Assembly (NCBI GenBank): GCA_964539825.1
Contig: CAZIKF010000021.1
Location: 1-64,000 of the forward strand
Origin: CAZIKF01 sp964539825
GTDB taxonomy: Bacteria; Muiribacteriota; UBA6191
DNA length: 64,000 nucleotides
Direction: 5' to 3'
Each line of letters opens with the position of its first letter. Position 1 is the stretch's first letter. A program made the position numbers and the translations under genes. The notes under the pieces were generated by a model, which was not told the origin of the DNA, did no database searches, and was given only the letters and a program-made list of their open reading frames with translations. Shown one piece after another: positions 8,942 to 17,617 of the stretch.

Positions 8942-9955
8942 ATGCTTAGATTTGGGATCATTGGGGCTGGCTCTATTGCCTCTGATATTGCTCGTGCCAT
9001 GCATCAGTGCACCGAGGTTGAACTTGTTGCCATTGCCTCTCGGCGCGAAGAGCAAGCTTTGGAGTTTGCTAGACTGCATAAGATTGCCAAGGTTTTTGAG
9101 AATTGGCATGAATTGGTTCATTACGAAGGGGTAGACGCGGTTTATGTTGCGACCCCCACCCATGTTCGGGAGGAAATTTGCCTGGGAGTGGCTGAGATGG
9201 GCAAGCATCTTCTGGCGGATAAGCCCTTTGCCGGGGAAAACTCTCTCAGGCGTATTTATGAGAGATGCCGCCTGCGTGATCTCGTTTTCATGGATGGCAC
9301 TCATTTTACCCACAATCCGCGTACGCAGATGGTCAGAGGCGCCCTGAAGGAACAAATCGGTACGGTACAGCACCTGAGATCGAGCTTTTTCTTTCCCGCG
9401 GATGATATTTATAACATTCGCTTTCAACCAGACAAGGAACCTACTGGTGCTGTGGGTGATTTAGGTTGGTACAATATGCGTGCAATTTGTGAGTATTTAA
9501 TCGAGCGGGGTGAGTTGCGTTCCATCACGGGTTCAATTCAGCGCCATCCTCAGACAGGCTCGGTAATAAGAGGCTCGGGTTGGGCAGTTTTTGAATCTTC
9601 TCAGACTACGTGTTTTGATTTTGGATATAGCGTGGGTGCTCAACTCATGGACCTTGAGATTCTCGGTGACCTGGGTGTGATCCAGATTCCTGATTATGTA
9701 CTGGACTATAAGCAGAGTTACATTTTTCAAAATCCAGGTCTTAAAACTTCTTATGACCTGAGAAAGGGAGTTCAGCCAAGGAGCGAAGCCCAGACGGTCA
9801 TAGCCGATAGCGATGTACCCCAACACGTACTCATGATCCAGAATTTCGCCAGGTTGTGCTCGAATAGCAGCAAGGCAGAGAGGGCATCGAAATATGATTT
9901 AGCCCGCCAAACCCAGGAACTCCTGGACGCTTATTGGGAAGCAGTTCGAGCTTAG
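8942..9955 (+). CDS. Gfo/Idh/MocA-family NAD(P)-dependent oxidoreductase
   Basis: An AGGAG six bases upstream selects the ATG at 8942, seven codons inside the open frame, giving 337 residues. The N-terminus MLRFGIIGAGSIASDIA is a Rossmann dinucleotide-binding motif. ADKPFAGE near residue 92 corresponds to the EKP motif of the family, with Asp replacing Glu. The C-terminal alpha/beta domain is of usual length. Such enzymes oxidise or reduce sugars, inositols or bile pigments, and the substrate here is unknown. The 186 bp upstream (8756-8941) contain no recognisable feature. Confidence 0.85.
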   Translation: MLRFGIIGAGSIASDIARAMHQCTEVELVAIASRREEQALEFARLHKIAKVFENWHELVHYEGVDAVYVATPTHVREEICLGVAEMGKHLLADKPFAGENSLRRIYERCRLRDLVFMDGTHFTHNPRTQMVRGALKEQIGTVQHLRSSFFFPADDIYNIRFQPDKEPTGAVGDLGWYNMRAICEYLIERGELRSITGSIQRHPQTGSVIRGSGWAVFESSQTTCFDFGYSVGAQLMDLEILGDLGVIQIPDYVLDYKQSYIFQNPGLKTSYDLRKGVQPRSEAQTVIADSDVPQHVLMIQNFARLCSNSSKAERASKYDLARQTQELLDAYWEAVRA

Positions 9956-10028
9956 AAAAAGGAATCTACTCTTTTTAAGGCAGGGAACAGTGAATTCCTG
10001 GTCAAGGTTTGAAGCGGTGTAAAGATCA

Positions 10029-10874
10029 ATGAGAACGTCTTTCACAATTCAATGTCCGCTGGACAAAGATATTTATTCGCTACTGCACCTGGTTGATACT
10101 GCCTGCAGGCAATGTGACATCCCGTATTTAGCTGCGGGACCAATTGCGCGGGATATTGTGGTCCATCACGTCTTTGGTAAACTTTCCCCGCGGCAGACAA
10201 GAGGCACAGATCTTGCGATCCTGGTGGCCAGTGGGGAAGCGTTTGAATCCATTCGTCTGGCTTTGATTAAGAAGGGAATGAAGCCTACGGAACTTGTCCA
10301 TAGGTTGGAATCAGGTTCCAACTCAATAGGGTTGGATCTCATGGTGTTTAGCCCCCAGACAGGTTTGGATGATGCAGGCCAATGGCCATCCCGCCATGAG
10401 GTCATTTTGTCAGTCTCTGATTTTCCCGAAGCCCTTGAAACTTCTATGAGAGTTGGAGTTGGACAAGAAATCAGCCTCCGGGTCGCTTCTCTTCGATGTC
10501 TGGCGGTTCAAAAGCTGGCCTTACTTACTCAAAACTCAGATGCAGCTCAGAAATACGCGGCTGATTTTCTGAAAATACTCACAAATTATGGGCAGCTTCA
10601 TCTGGATAGAATCACGGATGCACACGTTTCTTCAAAGCAATCAAAATGGGACCAGGAGCGGCGGGGTGCTTTTCTTCTGGGAAATGATGTGAGCTTGATT
10701 CTATCTGCGCAGACTCAATTGAAAATGAATAGGGTTAAGGAGGAACAAGAAGATCTGCTTGTCGAAACTTCTACGCGTTTAGATCCATCGTTGGTCGGGA
10801 CCAGGATGAAAGTTCTCTTTGAGGACTTTTGGTCTGGAATTCGACACGGGATTCAGCAGTCTAAGGTCTATTGA
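10029..10874 (+). CDS. Nucleotidyltransferase-fold protein (AbiEii/MNT-like), function unknown
   Basis: The product has 281 residues. The segment AAGPIARDIVVHHVFG (about residues 36-51) followed by TRGTDLAILVAS resembles the G-x-ARD...R-T-x-D-x-D pattern of predicted minimal nucleotidyltransferases. The usual second acidic residue is not in its standard place (DLAI), so activity may be altered or absent. No antitoxin-like or HEPN partner gene adjoins it: the Gfo/Idh gene ends 73 bp upstream and arsC converges 0 bp downstream. This is an assignment by motif only. Confidence 0.6.
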   Translation: MRTSFTIQCPLDKDIYSLLHLVDTACRQCDIPYLAAGPIARDIVVHHVFGKLSPRQTRGTDLAILVASGEAFESIRLALIKKGMKPTELVHRLESGSNSIGLDLMVFSPQTGLDDAGQWPSRHEVILSVSDFPEALETSMRVGVGQEISLRVASLRCLAVQKLALLTQNSDAAQKYAADFLKILTNYGQLHLDRITDAHVSSKQSKWDQERRGAFLLGNDVSLILSAQTQLKMNRVKEEQEDLLVETSTRLDPSLVGTRMKVLFEDFWSGIRHGIQQSKVY

Positions 10875-11300
10875 CTATAGATTTAAAAATTCGCTGAGAT
10901 TCCTGGCAAATTCATTGATCTCATCGCGAACTCTACGGTAATGATCTAGTGCCTTTTCTTCATCCTTGATCCCCTGGGCTAGTTTTGGGGGATCATCAAA
11001 ACCCTGGTGAACAATTTGAGCATCGTGAGGAAAAACCGGACAGCTCTCATGAGCATGGCTACAAACCGTAAAAACATAATCAAACTGAATACCAGACAAC
11101 TCTTGAAGGGTCTTTGAACGATAGGAGCTTATGTCTACTCCTACTTCTGCCATTACTTTTACAGCCATGGGATTCAATCCATGTTTTTCAATCCCGGCGG
11201 ACTGAAACTCTATGAATCGAGAATGGAATTTTCTGGCGAGGCCTTCTGCCATCTGAGATCTACAAGAATTTCCGGTACATAAGAATAGGACTTTTAGCAT
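10875..11300 (-). CDS. arsC: Arsenate reductase, low-molecular-weight phosphatase (thioredoxin-coupled) type
   Basis: The 141-residue protein has the phosphatase P-loop CTGNSCRS (C8-x5-R14) and the two further cysteines of the thioredoxin-linked ArsC redox relay (C80 and C87 in VCSHAHESCP). It also has the catalytic DP pair (D103-P104 in FDDPP). It reduces arsenate to arsenite in the cytoplasm. No arsR, arsB or acr3 gene is adjacent. It follows the BatA-like gene by 13 bp on the same strand and meets the nucleotidyltransferase gene tail to tail. A low-molecular-weight tyrosine phosphatase is the main alternative, but the extra cysteines argue against it. Confidence 0.9.
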   Translation of the reverse strand: MLKVLFLCTGNSCRSQMAEGLARKFHSRFIEFQSAGIEKHGLNPMAVKVMAEVGVDISSYRSKTLQELSGIQFDYVFTVCSHAHESCPVFPHDAQIVHQGFDDPPKLAQGIKDEEKALDHYRRVRDEINEFARNLSEFLNL

Positions 11301-11313
11301 TTCTGAATTTGAT

Positions 11314-12942
11314 TCACTCTACCCCGTTGGATTGAATCGCTCTTTCGAGCTTCAAAATTAAATACAACTCAGCCAAACAAAAAAACAATACCAGGAGTAG
11401 GATTGGAAAGGATAGATCGGCCTCGGTTTTTTCCTCTTCAATCCGAGATTCCAAACTAAGTTCTGTGGATCTTTCGGTAATCGGGAAACTAGCCTGAGGC
11501 AAAGTATCATCCCTGTCCCATCTTTCAAAAAAGAAGCGATAGAGGAAAATAGGAAAATAGGGATCAAAGATTCCGCTGAAATCATACTCGGAAAAATCGA
11601 AGGAGCTAAAGAATATTCCATTTGACTCCAGCAGTAAGGGATCCCTACCCCCTTGAATCAAAGCGGTGGATTGGGGAGCTTTTACTTGTAAGTAGCGATG
11701 AACCTGCCAGGGATTTGAAACAAGCGGACGGTCAGAAGCGGGAATAGTGAGCAGATTGAGATCCTGGCTATTCGTTTCAAGCGCATAACTTCTCATTCCC
11801 AACTTTTCATCGAGAAAGCGACGCATTCTTTCTGTTTTTTGCCAGAAGAAGAAAATCTTTCCCCGGTTGCGTGGGAAAAACTGGGTAGATAGATCTCCGA
11901 CGAGAATCCAGTCATAGACCCCGGTAGAGCTCTGCAGAAAGGAAGCACTTTGAAAATTGGTCATTTCAAAATTGATTTTTGGAAAAGATTGATTTAATCC
12001 ATCGAAAAATTTTCGTAGAAAATACAAACGGGAGCGTTTGGATTCTGAAGGAGCTTTATCGTCCACGAGGGCGATGCGAAATTTGGATCGAACGGGAATT
12101 TCAAGAGTCGCGGAGTCATCTTCCTCCACTTCATCAAGGGCATCGTGACGGACTTCTACCACTTCCAACGGAGTTCTATCGGCCTGAATTGAAAAACTAA
12201 AGTCCGTTGTCTGTTTTGCCTTGATCTGCAAACTTCTTTTCTGCGGATCCCTTCCAGGACGCAGGAGGGAAATTTCTACCTTTTCCAGGCTAGGATCTAT
12301 GGTATGAACGACTCCCGAAATGTCCACATTCTCTCCCAGTAGAGGATTCTGGGGAGTAATTTTTAGCTCTGAGACGATTGTATTGATGATCCTGGGGGGG
12401 CCGGCAGGGAAAAGTTCCATTCCAAGAGCGCGTAATTCTTTGATCTCCCCATTGGTAGTGGAGTAAAACCTTGAAATCAACAATATCCTGGATTCAGACC
12501 CGGAAAGACCTTCGCGCACAGTTTGGAGCAAAGTTTGCCCCTTATTCACAAAAATCTCCTTAAATCTCAAATCCTGAGTCGGTGTTTTTCCCAGTCTTTG
12601 GATGAGTTCCTGGCGCAGGGAATCAGAAGAATCCCAGCGTGTATCTAAAAAAGCTAGAGTTGGTTCACGATGCGGGAGCCACTTCGATAGTAGAGCTGGA
12701 GCATCCTTAAGAAGGGGACGTAGAAAATAAAAGGCCAAGAAGACTACGAGAAGGATCCTGCTGGCGAGCAGCAGCCATTGATGGAGCTTAATTCTGCGAT
12801 TTAATACGCGGGCCTTACGATGAAGGAGGTACAGGGAGCTTATATGGATTTTACGCGCCTTTTGACGCTTAAAAAGATGGAGCAGAATGGGAACAAGCGC
12901 GAAAAACAGAAGGTACCAGTACTGTGATTGAAGCAGGCTCAT
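11314..12942 (-). CDS. BatA-domain membrane protein
   Basis: The N-terminal 80 residues (LVPILLHLFKRQKARKI, then a second membrane helix WLLLASRILLVVFLAFYFL) are the BatA/aerotolerance-regulator N-terminal domain. A large extracytoplasmic or cytoplasmic region with a degenerate von Willebrand-like beginning (LAFLDTRWDSSD) follows. A final membrane helix lies near residues 512-530. It is the last gene of a MoxR-DUF58-BatA series, a conserved set in which the MoxR AAA+ ATPase acts with VWA-type proteins on envelope targets. A separate VWA gene (BatB) is not seen. Precise role unknown. Confidence 0.75.
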   Translation of the reverse strand: MSLLQSQYWYLLFFALVPILLHLFKRQKARKIHISSLYLLHRKARVLNRRIKLHQWLLLASRILLVVFLAFYFLRPLLKDAPALLSKWLPHREPTLAFLDTRWDSSDSLRQELIQRLGKTPTQDLRFKEIFVNKGQTLLQTVREGLSGSESRILLISRFYSTTNGEIKELRALGMELFPAGPPRIINTIVSELKITPQNPLLGENVDISGVVHTIDPSLEKVEISLLRPGRDPQKRSLQIKAKQTTDFSFSIQADRTPLEVVEVRHDALDEVEEDDSATLEIPVRSKFRIALVDDKAPSESKRSRLYFLRKFFDGLNQSFPKINFEMTNFQSASFLQSSTGVYDWILVGDLSTQFFPRNRGKIFFFWQKTERMRRFLDEKLGMRSYALETNSQDLNLLTIPASDRPLVSNPWQVHRYLQVKAPQSTALIQGGRDPLLLESNGIFFSSFDFSEYDFSGIFDPYFPIFLYRFFFERWDRDDTLPQASFPITERSTELSLESRIEEEKTEADLSFPILLLVLFFCLAELYLILKLERAIQSNGVE

Positions 12943-13832
12943 AGATGTCGGCTTCTTTTGTATAAATAGTGGATTAATGCCTTTTCAACGGGAATCGAGG
13001 TGTCAAAGAGATGGTAGTCAACTCCCAACTCCTGCAGCTTTGAGCAAGTTTCCTTTAAATAGGAGTCCAAAGACTCCTGGTACTGTTTTTGAATCACCCT
13101 GGCCTCAATGCTAAGACTCTTACCGGTCTCTACATCTATGAATGTGGAAAAGTCCTGATAGGGAAACTGGAGATCTTCAAAAGACAGTAAATGAAATGCG
13201 AGGACTTCGTGCCGATGGAACCTCAGCATGCGAACAGCCTCCATGAGTTCATCCTCAAGATCCAGAAAATCTGAAATTAACAGGATCATGCATTTTTTCT
13301 TAAGTCTTGGTAAAAGCTCTTTAACGGCGTGAAGTAAAGAAGTGCCCCCCCCTGAGGGAGTTGTTTCCAACGATTTCACCAACTCTCCAAAGAGAGTCAT
13401 TTTTGTCGAGATTGGTAGAAAACTAAGCACATCCTTGGCAAAACCAAGATATCCCACCCCATCTCTTTGATGGAGTAGTAGGTAAGCCAGGGCGCATACT
13501 AAAATCTTTGAATAATGCTCCTTACTAAGCCCCTTGGAGGGCTCGGTTCCCATGGAAGAGGACTGATCTAAAAGGAGCAGGGCATTGAGTGAAGATGATT
13601 CCTCATACTGCTTAATATAGTACTTACCAGTCTTCCCATAGCGTTTCCAGTCCACATGTTTGATTTCATCACCGGGTTGGTATTCTCGATGATGGGAGAA
13701 TTCAGCATTATATCCGACATAGGCAGAACGATGAAATCCGCCTATAGCACCTTCAGCGACGTAGCGAGCCGCGAGATAGAGGTTTTTTACGTGGGCCAAA
13801 AGACCCGGATCCAGAAACTCCTGCCGATTCAT
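12939..13832 (-). CDS. DUF58 (VWA-like) protein
   Basis: The hallmark sequence YQPGDEIKHVDWKRYGKTG (near residues 52-70) defines DUF58. After it comes a VWA-like fold with a MIDAS-type motif DQSSSMG (about residues 88-94) that could bind a divalent metal. The length of 297 residues is normal. The gene overlaps the downstream BatA-like gene by 4 nt and follows moxR by 2 nt, so the three are surely one transcript. Members are thought to be adaptors or substrates of MoxR ATPases. No enzymatic function is established. Confidence 0.88.
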   Translation of the reverse strand: MNRQEFLDPGLLAHVKNLYLAARYVAEGAIGGFHRSAYVGYNAEFSHHREYQPGDEIKHVDWKRYGKTGKYYIKQYEESSSLNALLLLDQSSSMGTEPSKGLSKEHYSKILVCALAYLLLHQRDGVGYLGFAKDVLSFLPISTKMTLFGELVKSLETTPSGGGTSLLHAVKELLPRLKKKCMILLISDFLDLEDELMEAVRMLRFHRHEVLAFHLLSFEDLQFPYQDFSTFIDVETGKSLSIEARVIQKQYQESLDSYLKETCSKLQELGVDYHLFDTSIPVEKALIHYLYKRSRHL

Positions 13833-13834
13833 GA

Positions 13835-14803
13835 TTATTTGGAATATTCCAGGACTTCAGAAATGACATCATCCATCTTTATGCCTTCCGCTTCTCCCTG
13901 AAAGTTCATCACCATTCTATGCTGAAGAACAGAGGGAGCCACAAAAGCGATGTCTTCTACTGAAACACTGGATTTTTGCAGCATAAAGGCCCTGGCTCTG
14001 GCTGCTGCGACCAGGTACTGGCTTGCCCTCGGCCCGCTGCCCCAGGAAATGTACTTTTTCACCATGGGTGTAGGCTGATCCCCTTCTTTGCGTGTGGCGA
14101 AGTTGACTTTTACGGCATATCTAACCACTTCATCACCTATGGGAATCACTTCAACCATGCGTTGTGCTTCCAAAAGTTCCTGGCGAGTCATTTGAGTTTC
14201 CAGCGGTTGTTCAAATACATGCTGAAGGGTGGCGATTTTCACCTCTTCCTCAAAAGTAGGATAGGTCATTTTCAGAGAAAATGTGAAACGATCCAGCTGT
14301 GCCTCGGGGAGTGGATAGGTTCCTTCTTGTTCAATAGGGTTTTGAGTCGCGAGAACAAAGAACGGCTCCTCGATTTCATAGGTTTGGTCCCCCTGGCTGA
14401 CCTGGTGTTCCTGCATGGCCTGCAAGAGAGCGGATTGAGTTTTTGGGGGAGTTCGGTTTATCTCATCTGCCAGGAGAATATTACAGAATACGGGTCCCTT
14501 TACGAATTTAAAGCTTTTGGTGCCGCGTTGAGGATCTTCCTGGATTAAATCAATCCCAGTGATATCTGATGGCATTAAATCGGGAGTGAATTGGACGCGG
14601 TTATACTTTCCTCCGATGACCTTGGCCAGGGAGTGTACCATCAAGGTCTTGGCAAGGCCCGGTACGCCGATGAGTAAAGCGTGTCCGCGAGTGAGTAATA
14701 CCACTAACAATGCATCCAGGATCTGGTCCTGTCCTATGATCACCCTTCTCAATTCGTTGCGTGCTTTAGCTAGCTTTTCTTGAAGTAAATCAACCTGACT
14801 CAT
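13835..14803 (-). CDS. MoxR-family AAA+ ATPase
   Basis: Cytoplasmic AAA+ chaperone of 322 residues. Walker A is GVPGLAKT (residues 46-53), Walker B LADEINR (111-117), sensor 1 is in FVLATQNPIEQEGTYPLPEAQ, and an Arg-finger-bearing lid lies at the C-terminus. MoxR ATPases remodel or insert metal into VWA-domain proteins encoded beside them, here the DUF58 and BatA-like products. It is first in its operon. The 59-bp gap to the downstream-strand neighbour (14804-14862) contains no clear terminator. Confidence 0.92.
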   Translation of the reverse strand: MSQVDLLQEKLAKARNELRRVIIGQDQILDALLVVLLTRGHALLIGVPGLAKTLMVHSLAKVIGGKYNRVQFTPDLMPSDITGIDLIQEDPQRGTKSFKFVKGPVFCNILLADEINRTPPKTQSALLQAMQEHQVSQGDQTYEIEEPFFVLATQNPIEQEGTYPLPEAQLDRFTFSLKMTYPTFEEEVKIATLQHVFEQPLETQMTRQELLEAQRMVEVIPIGDEVVRYAVKVNFATRKEGDQPTPMVKKYISWGSGPRASQYLVAAARARAFMLQKSSVSVEDIAFVAPSVLQHRMVMNFQGEAEGIKMDDVISEVLEYSK

Positions 14804-14862
14804 AGCGCTCCTCTATGCAAAGGCCAACATTGTATCTCATCACCGGCAGGTCGGGAAGAGTT

Positions 14863-15708
14863 CTATTTTCCTGGCTTTTGGAGTGTATTGAAGTAGAGCG
14901 CGGTAGAATCTGGGAGCCGTGAGCGAAGGGTATTATATGCCTGGGTTAATTGCTGTGGTGACGTGCGCGCACTAAAGTGAGTGAGAACCAGGTTTTGGAT
15001 TCCAAAAAAACTCTCCACCGATTCTAAAAGATCCTCAAAATGAATATGGCCGTAGGTAAACGCTTTCTCTCTTAAGCCGCTTTCAAAGAAAGTAGTCTCA
15101 ACTATGACTGTTTCAAAACTTGAAAGATCCTGGTGCTGCAATAGAGTCTTATTGGAATCACCTGAGTAAAAGAGAAGGGGATAGAGTCGGGATTCTTCAA
15201 TTTCCACTTTCTCTTTGCGCAACTGTTTGATCGCCCTGGGACTGGAACCTTGAAATTCATGCTTGAGATGGGTTCGTCTTTCCAGAATTTGAAGGCAGTA
15301 GGATGGTTGGCGGTGTTCAACCCGATGGGCTCTTAAAATCTTATTGTTGCCTAATTCAAGATCTACGTCATGCTCGAAGGAATTCCATTGAACCGTCCAT
15401 CCCCTGGAATCATTGAGGAATTCTTGCGCGGTTCGAATTCTCTCAAAAAAGGGAAATACCCAGCCGGGTCCATAGACTTGCAGGGGTGGGCGATGGAGGA
15501 ATTCGTTGCGCGAAAGCACCTGGAACAGGGCTCCAAAATGATCCATATGGGCATGAGATAGAATCACGCTGCGTAAATCAGAATAGCAGGGATGATAAAT
15601 TCCGCAATCGAGGAGAATTTTCCAGGACTTGAAGTAATAAAAGGAATAATCTCCAGCAACGGAAAGAGTTTTGAGGCCGTAAAGTTCTGGATAAAAATTA
15701 GGTCTCAT
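14863..15708 (-). CDS. Metallo-beta-lactamase-fold hydrolase, ribonuclease Z-like
   Basis: The metal site SHAHMDHFGAL (H52, H54, D56, H57) is intact, and further ligands are plausibly in LLFYSGDSN and VLTHFSAR. The long insertion and the closing H-F-S-x-R resemble RNase Z / tRNase Z, which trims tRNA 3' ends. The preceding gene encodes a CCA-adding enzyme, and the two overlap by 11 nt (15698-15708), which fits a joint role in tRNA 3'-end maturation. A generic MBL-fold hydrolase remains possible, because the flexible arm typical of long RNase Z is not obvious. Confidence 0.75.
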   Translation of the reverse strand: MRPNFYPELYGLKTLSVAGDYSFYYFKSWKILLDCGIYHPCYSDLRSVILSHAHMDHFGALFQVLSRNEFLHRPPLQVYGPGWVFPFFERIRTAQEFLNDSRGWTVQWNSFEHDVDLELGNNKILRAHRVEHRQPSYCLQILERRTHLKHEFQGSSPRAIKQLRKEKVEIEESRLYPLLFYSGDSNKTLLQHQDLSSFETVIVETTFFESGLREKAFTYGHIHFEDLLESVESFFGIQNLVLTHFSARTSPQQLTQAYNTLRSRLPDSTALYFNTLQKPGK

Positions 15709-17011
15709 CAGTGAATTGAGCGAGAAGGCGTTCTTTAATTTCCTCCAGGTTAGCGGTTCCCTGCCATTGGAGTTCCCTGGCCTGTAAGACTATATCCTCG
15801 AGACCACGGCAAGGTTTAAACCCCCAGGCAATCAATTCTTGACCAGATATTCTTGGTGGAGGATTTGTCAGGTTATCCAGTTCCCGCATGCCATATTCGG
15901 CGGAGTAGACTTCATACAGGAATCTACAATCCTTACCCGTAGCCGAGTTAAGAATTTTCTCTTGAATACTATGAGGGTAGGGTGTGGTATCGCGGCAACA
16001 CAGGGAGCAAAGATTGGCCAGGAGGGTTCTGGTTCTCCTGGGTGAAGGAATATGGTAAGCACGAAGAATTCCCTCAAGATTTCGTAATGCACCTGGTGAG
16101 GGTTGAAAATTGACTCCCGCCAGCCACGGGGTAAGCAGGGTGGGAAAAACAAGTTCCACCGAAAAATCTACGGGCAGGGATGCATTTTCTGGAATCGGGT
16201 TAGCTTTTTTTGGAAGGAATGGCTTCAGCTTTGGAAATGCCGCATCCAGCAGGTTCAGTCTCAAGTAATCCCCAAAGGCAGACTTTAAATCTACCACCAT
16301 TGTTTTAAGAAACTCCTCCTGGATTCGATCCGGTGAAACAGTGGGAATCCACTCTCTGCCATATCTCAAGATCACGTCTTTTAAGGAGTCTTCAAGGTGG
16401 AATCCTTTCTGGTGGACAAATCGGATTGCTCTTAGGATTCTCAAGGGGTCTTCAGACATTCTATCCTCAGCATTTCCCACTGCCCTGAGAGTTCTTGTTT
16501 TAAGATCCGTTTGCCCTTCAAATGAATCTATGAGATTCCAGCCGATTCCATCCTGCTTTTGGAAAAAGCGCACAAATAAAGCATTTACTGTAAAATCCCT
16601 TCTTTTGGCATCCTCAAAGGCTGTGATTCCTGAAGATTCAACTTCAAACTGAGAGTGTCCAATTCCTGTAGACCTCTCCTTACGGGCCAGGGCAAGATCC
16701 ATCTCAATGGCGCGGTCACGAAATTGGATCTTATATACGGGAAAGCTTTTGCCCACCTTAAAGAAGGCATTGATCTGCCCCTTGTCTTTCAGTATCGCGA
16801 GAGACCTGGAAAGCTCTTCTTCAGTACTCTGCTCCACCATCAAGTCATAATCGTTATTGGAAGTGTCCAGGTTTAGCAGGACATCGCGGACCAGGCCGCC
16901 GACGAGGTATAGGTTGGATTCGGCTGGATGAATTTCCAGAAAATCTTGCGCGAAGCGAGTTAGAGAAGGTTGGTTATAGATCCACTGATGTAGAATTCTC
17001 ATCGGAAACAA
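15698..17011 (-). CDS. CCA-adding enzyme / poly(A) polymerase-family tRNA nucleotidyltransferase
   Basis: Class II polymerase-beta superfamily enzyme that adds or repairs the CCA end of tRNA. The head domain has LVGGLVRDVLL (residues 37-47) and the metal-binding D54-x-D56 (NDYDLMVE). The neck region has RRDFTVNALF and EDPLRILRAIRF, the RNA- and nucleotide-recognition helix. At 437 residues it is of usual length with no HD domain motif seen. It overlaps the RNase Z-like gene, which supports a tRNA maturation role. Confidence 0.88.
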   Translation of the reverse strand: MFPMRILHQWIYNQPSLTRFAQDFLEIHPAESNLYLVGGLVRDVLLNLDTSNNDYDLMVEQSTEEELSRSLAILKDKGQINAFFKVGKSFPVYKIQFRDRAIEMDLALARKERSTGIGHSQFEVESSGITAFEDAKRRDFTVNALFVRFFQKQDGIGWNLIDSFEGQTDLKTRTLRAVGNAEDRMSEDPLRILRAIRFVHQKGFHLEDSLKDVILRYGREWIPTVSPDRIQEEFLKTMVVDLKSAFGDYLRLNLLDAAFPKLKPFLPKKANPIPENASLPVDFSVELVFPTLLTPWLAGVNFQPSPGALRNLEGILRAYHIPSPRRTRTLLANLCSLCCRDTTPYPHSIQEKILNSATGKDCRFLYEVYSAEYGMRELDNLTNPPPRISGQELIAWGFKPCRGLEDIVLQARELQWQGTANLEEIKERLLAQFTDET

Positions 17012-17209
17012 TCACAAACAAGGGGGCAAAGTATAGCATGTTGGCAGGGGATGGAGAGAATGTGCCGATGAGTTCATGGTGAAGAGCCTGCCATACCCTT
17101 CAGGTTTGGGATAGGCAGTCCAAATCAGAGACTTTCTGGTTATACTGGACTCTTGGAGAAAGATAGGGCGGCTCAGAGTCCAGAAATTGTGTCCTTCGAT
17201 GAGTGGAAA

Positions 17210-17617
17210 ATGACGATTGAACCAGTTTGTGTTAAGTGTGGGAAGCCACAAGATTTAAAAACGGTCGAACTTCTCATTCGCTGCCCCTATTGCAAAGACT
17301 TTTTTAAACCTCTGGCGAAACTGATTTTTCTTCATGAGGAAGAGTTGAACAGGCTTGTTGCATTGCGGCCTGGAAAATTTTTCTTTGATCATCCTTTTAC
17401 CAAGCGGATCTTGTTTGTTCTCCTCCTTCTGCTGGTTTTACTTTCCTCGTATTGGCTGAGAATTATCGGTATTGCTGGAATCCTTGCCCTACTAGCCTTT
17501 AATCGGTACATGCTCAGGCATATTACTACCCAGAAAATACAGGAATTGGAGAAGTCTATAGAGGAGTTGAACAGAGAATATCAAAGACTCTACCCCGAGG
17601 TAGAGAGCGAATTATGA
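17210..17617 (+). CDS. Small zinc-ribbon membrane protein, function unknown
   Basis: The start is taken as the ATG at 17210. The longer frame begins with TTG at 17153, only a few bases after a TATACT (17141-17146) that could itself be the promoter -10 box. From 17210 the 135-residue product has a C4 zinc ribbon (C7, C10, C25, C28), two closely spaced membrane helices (about residues 66-100), and a basic-acidic coiled coil at the C-terminus. It overlaps the next gene by 4 nt and is probably co-expressed with it. No family is recognised. Confidence 0.62.
   Translation: MTIEPVCVKCGKPQDLKTVELLIRCPYCKDFFKPLAKLIFLHEEELNRLVALRPGKFFFDHPFTKRILFVLLLLLVLLSSYWLRIIGIAGILALLAFNRYMLRHITTQKIQELEKSIEELNREYQRLYPEVESEL

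Noticed and set aside
8936..9427. 163-residue minus-strand ORF opposite the Gfo/Idh gene
   Set aside because: Antisense to a gene with a clear Rossmann fold; its own sequence shows no signal or domain.
10029..10874. Type IV toxin-antitoxin system (AbiEii-like toxin)
   Set aside because: No AbiEi-like antitoxin or HEPN partner is adjacent, and the second acidic motif of the active site is unclear.
13976..14548. 190-residue plus-strand ORF opposite the MoxR gene
   Set aside because: It is the antisense shadow of a strongly conserved AAA+ gene and its translation shows no domain.
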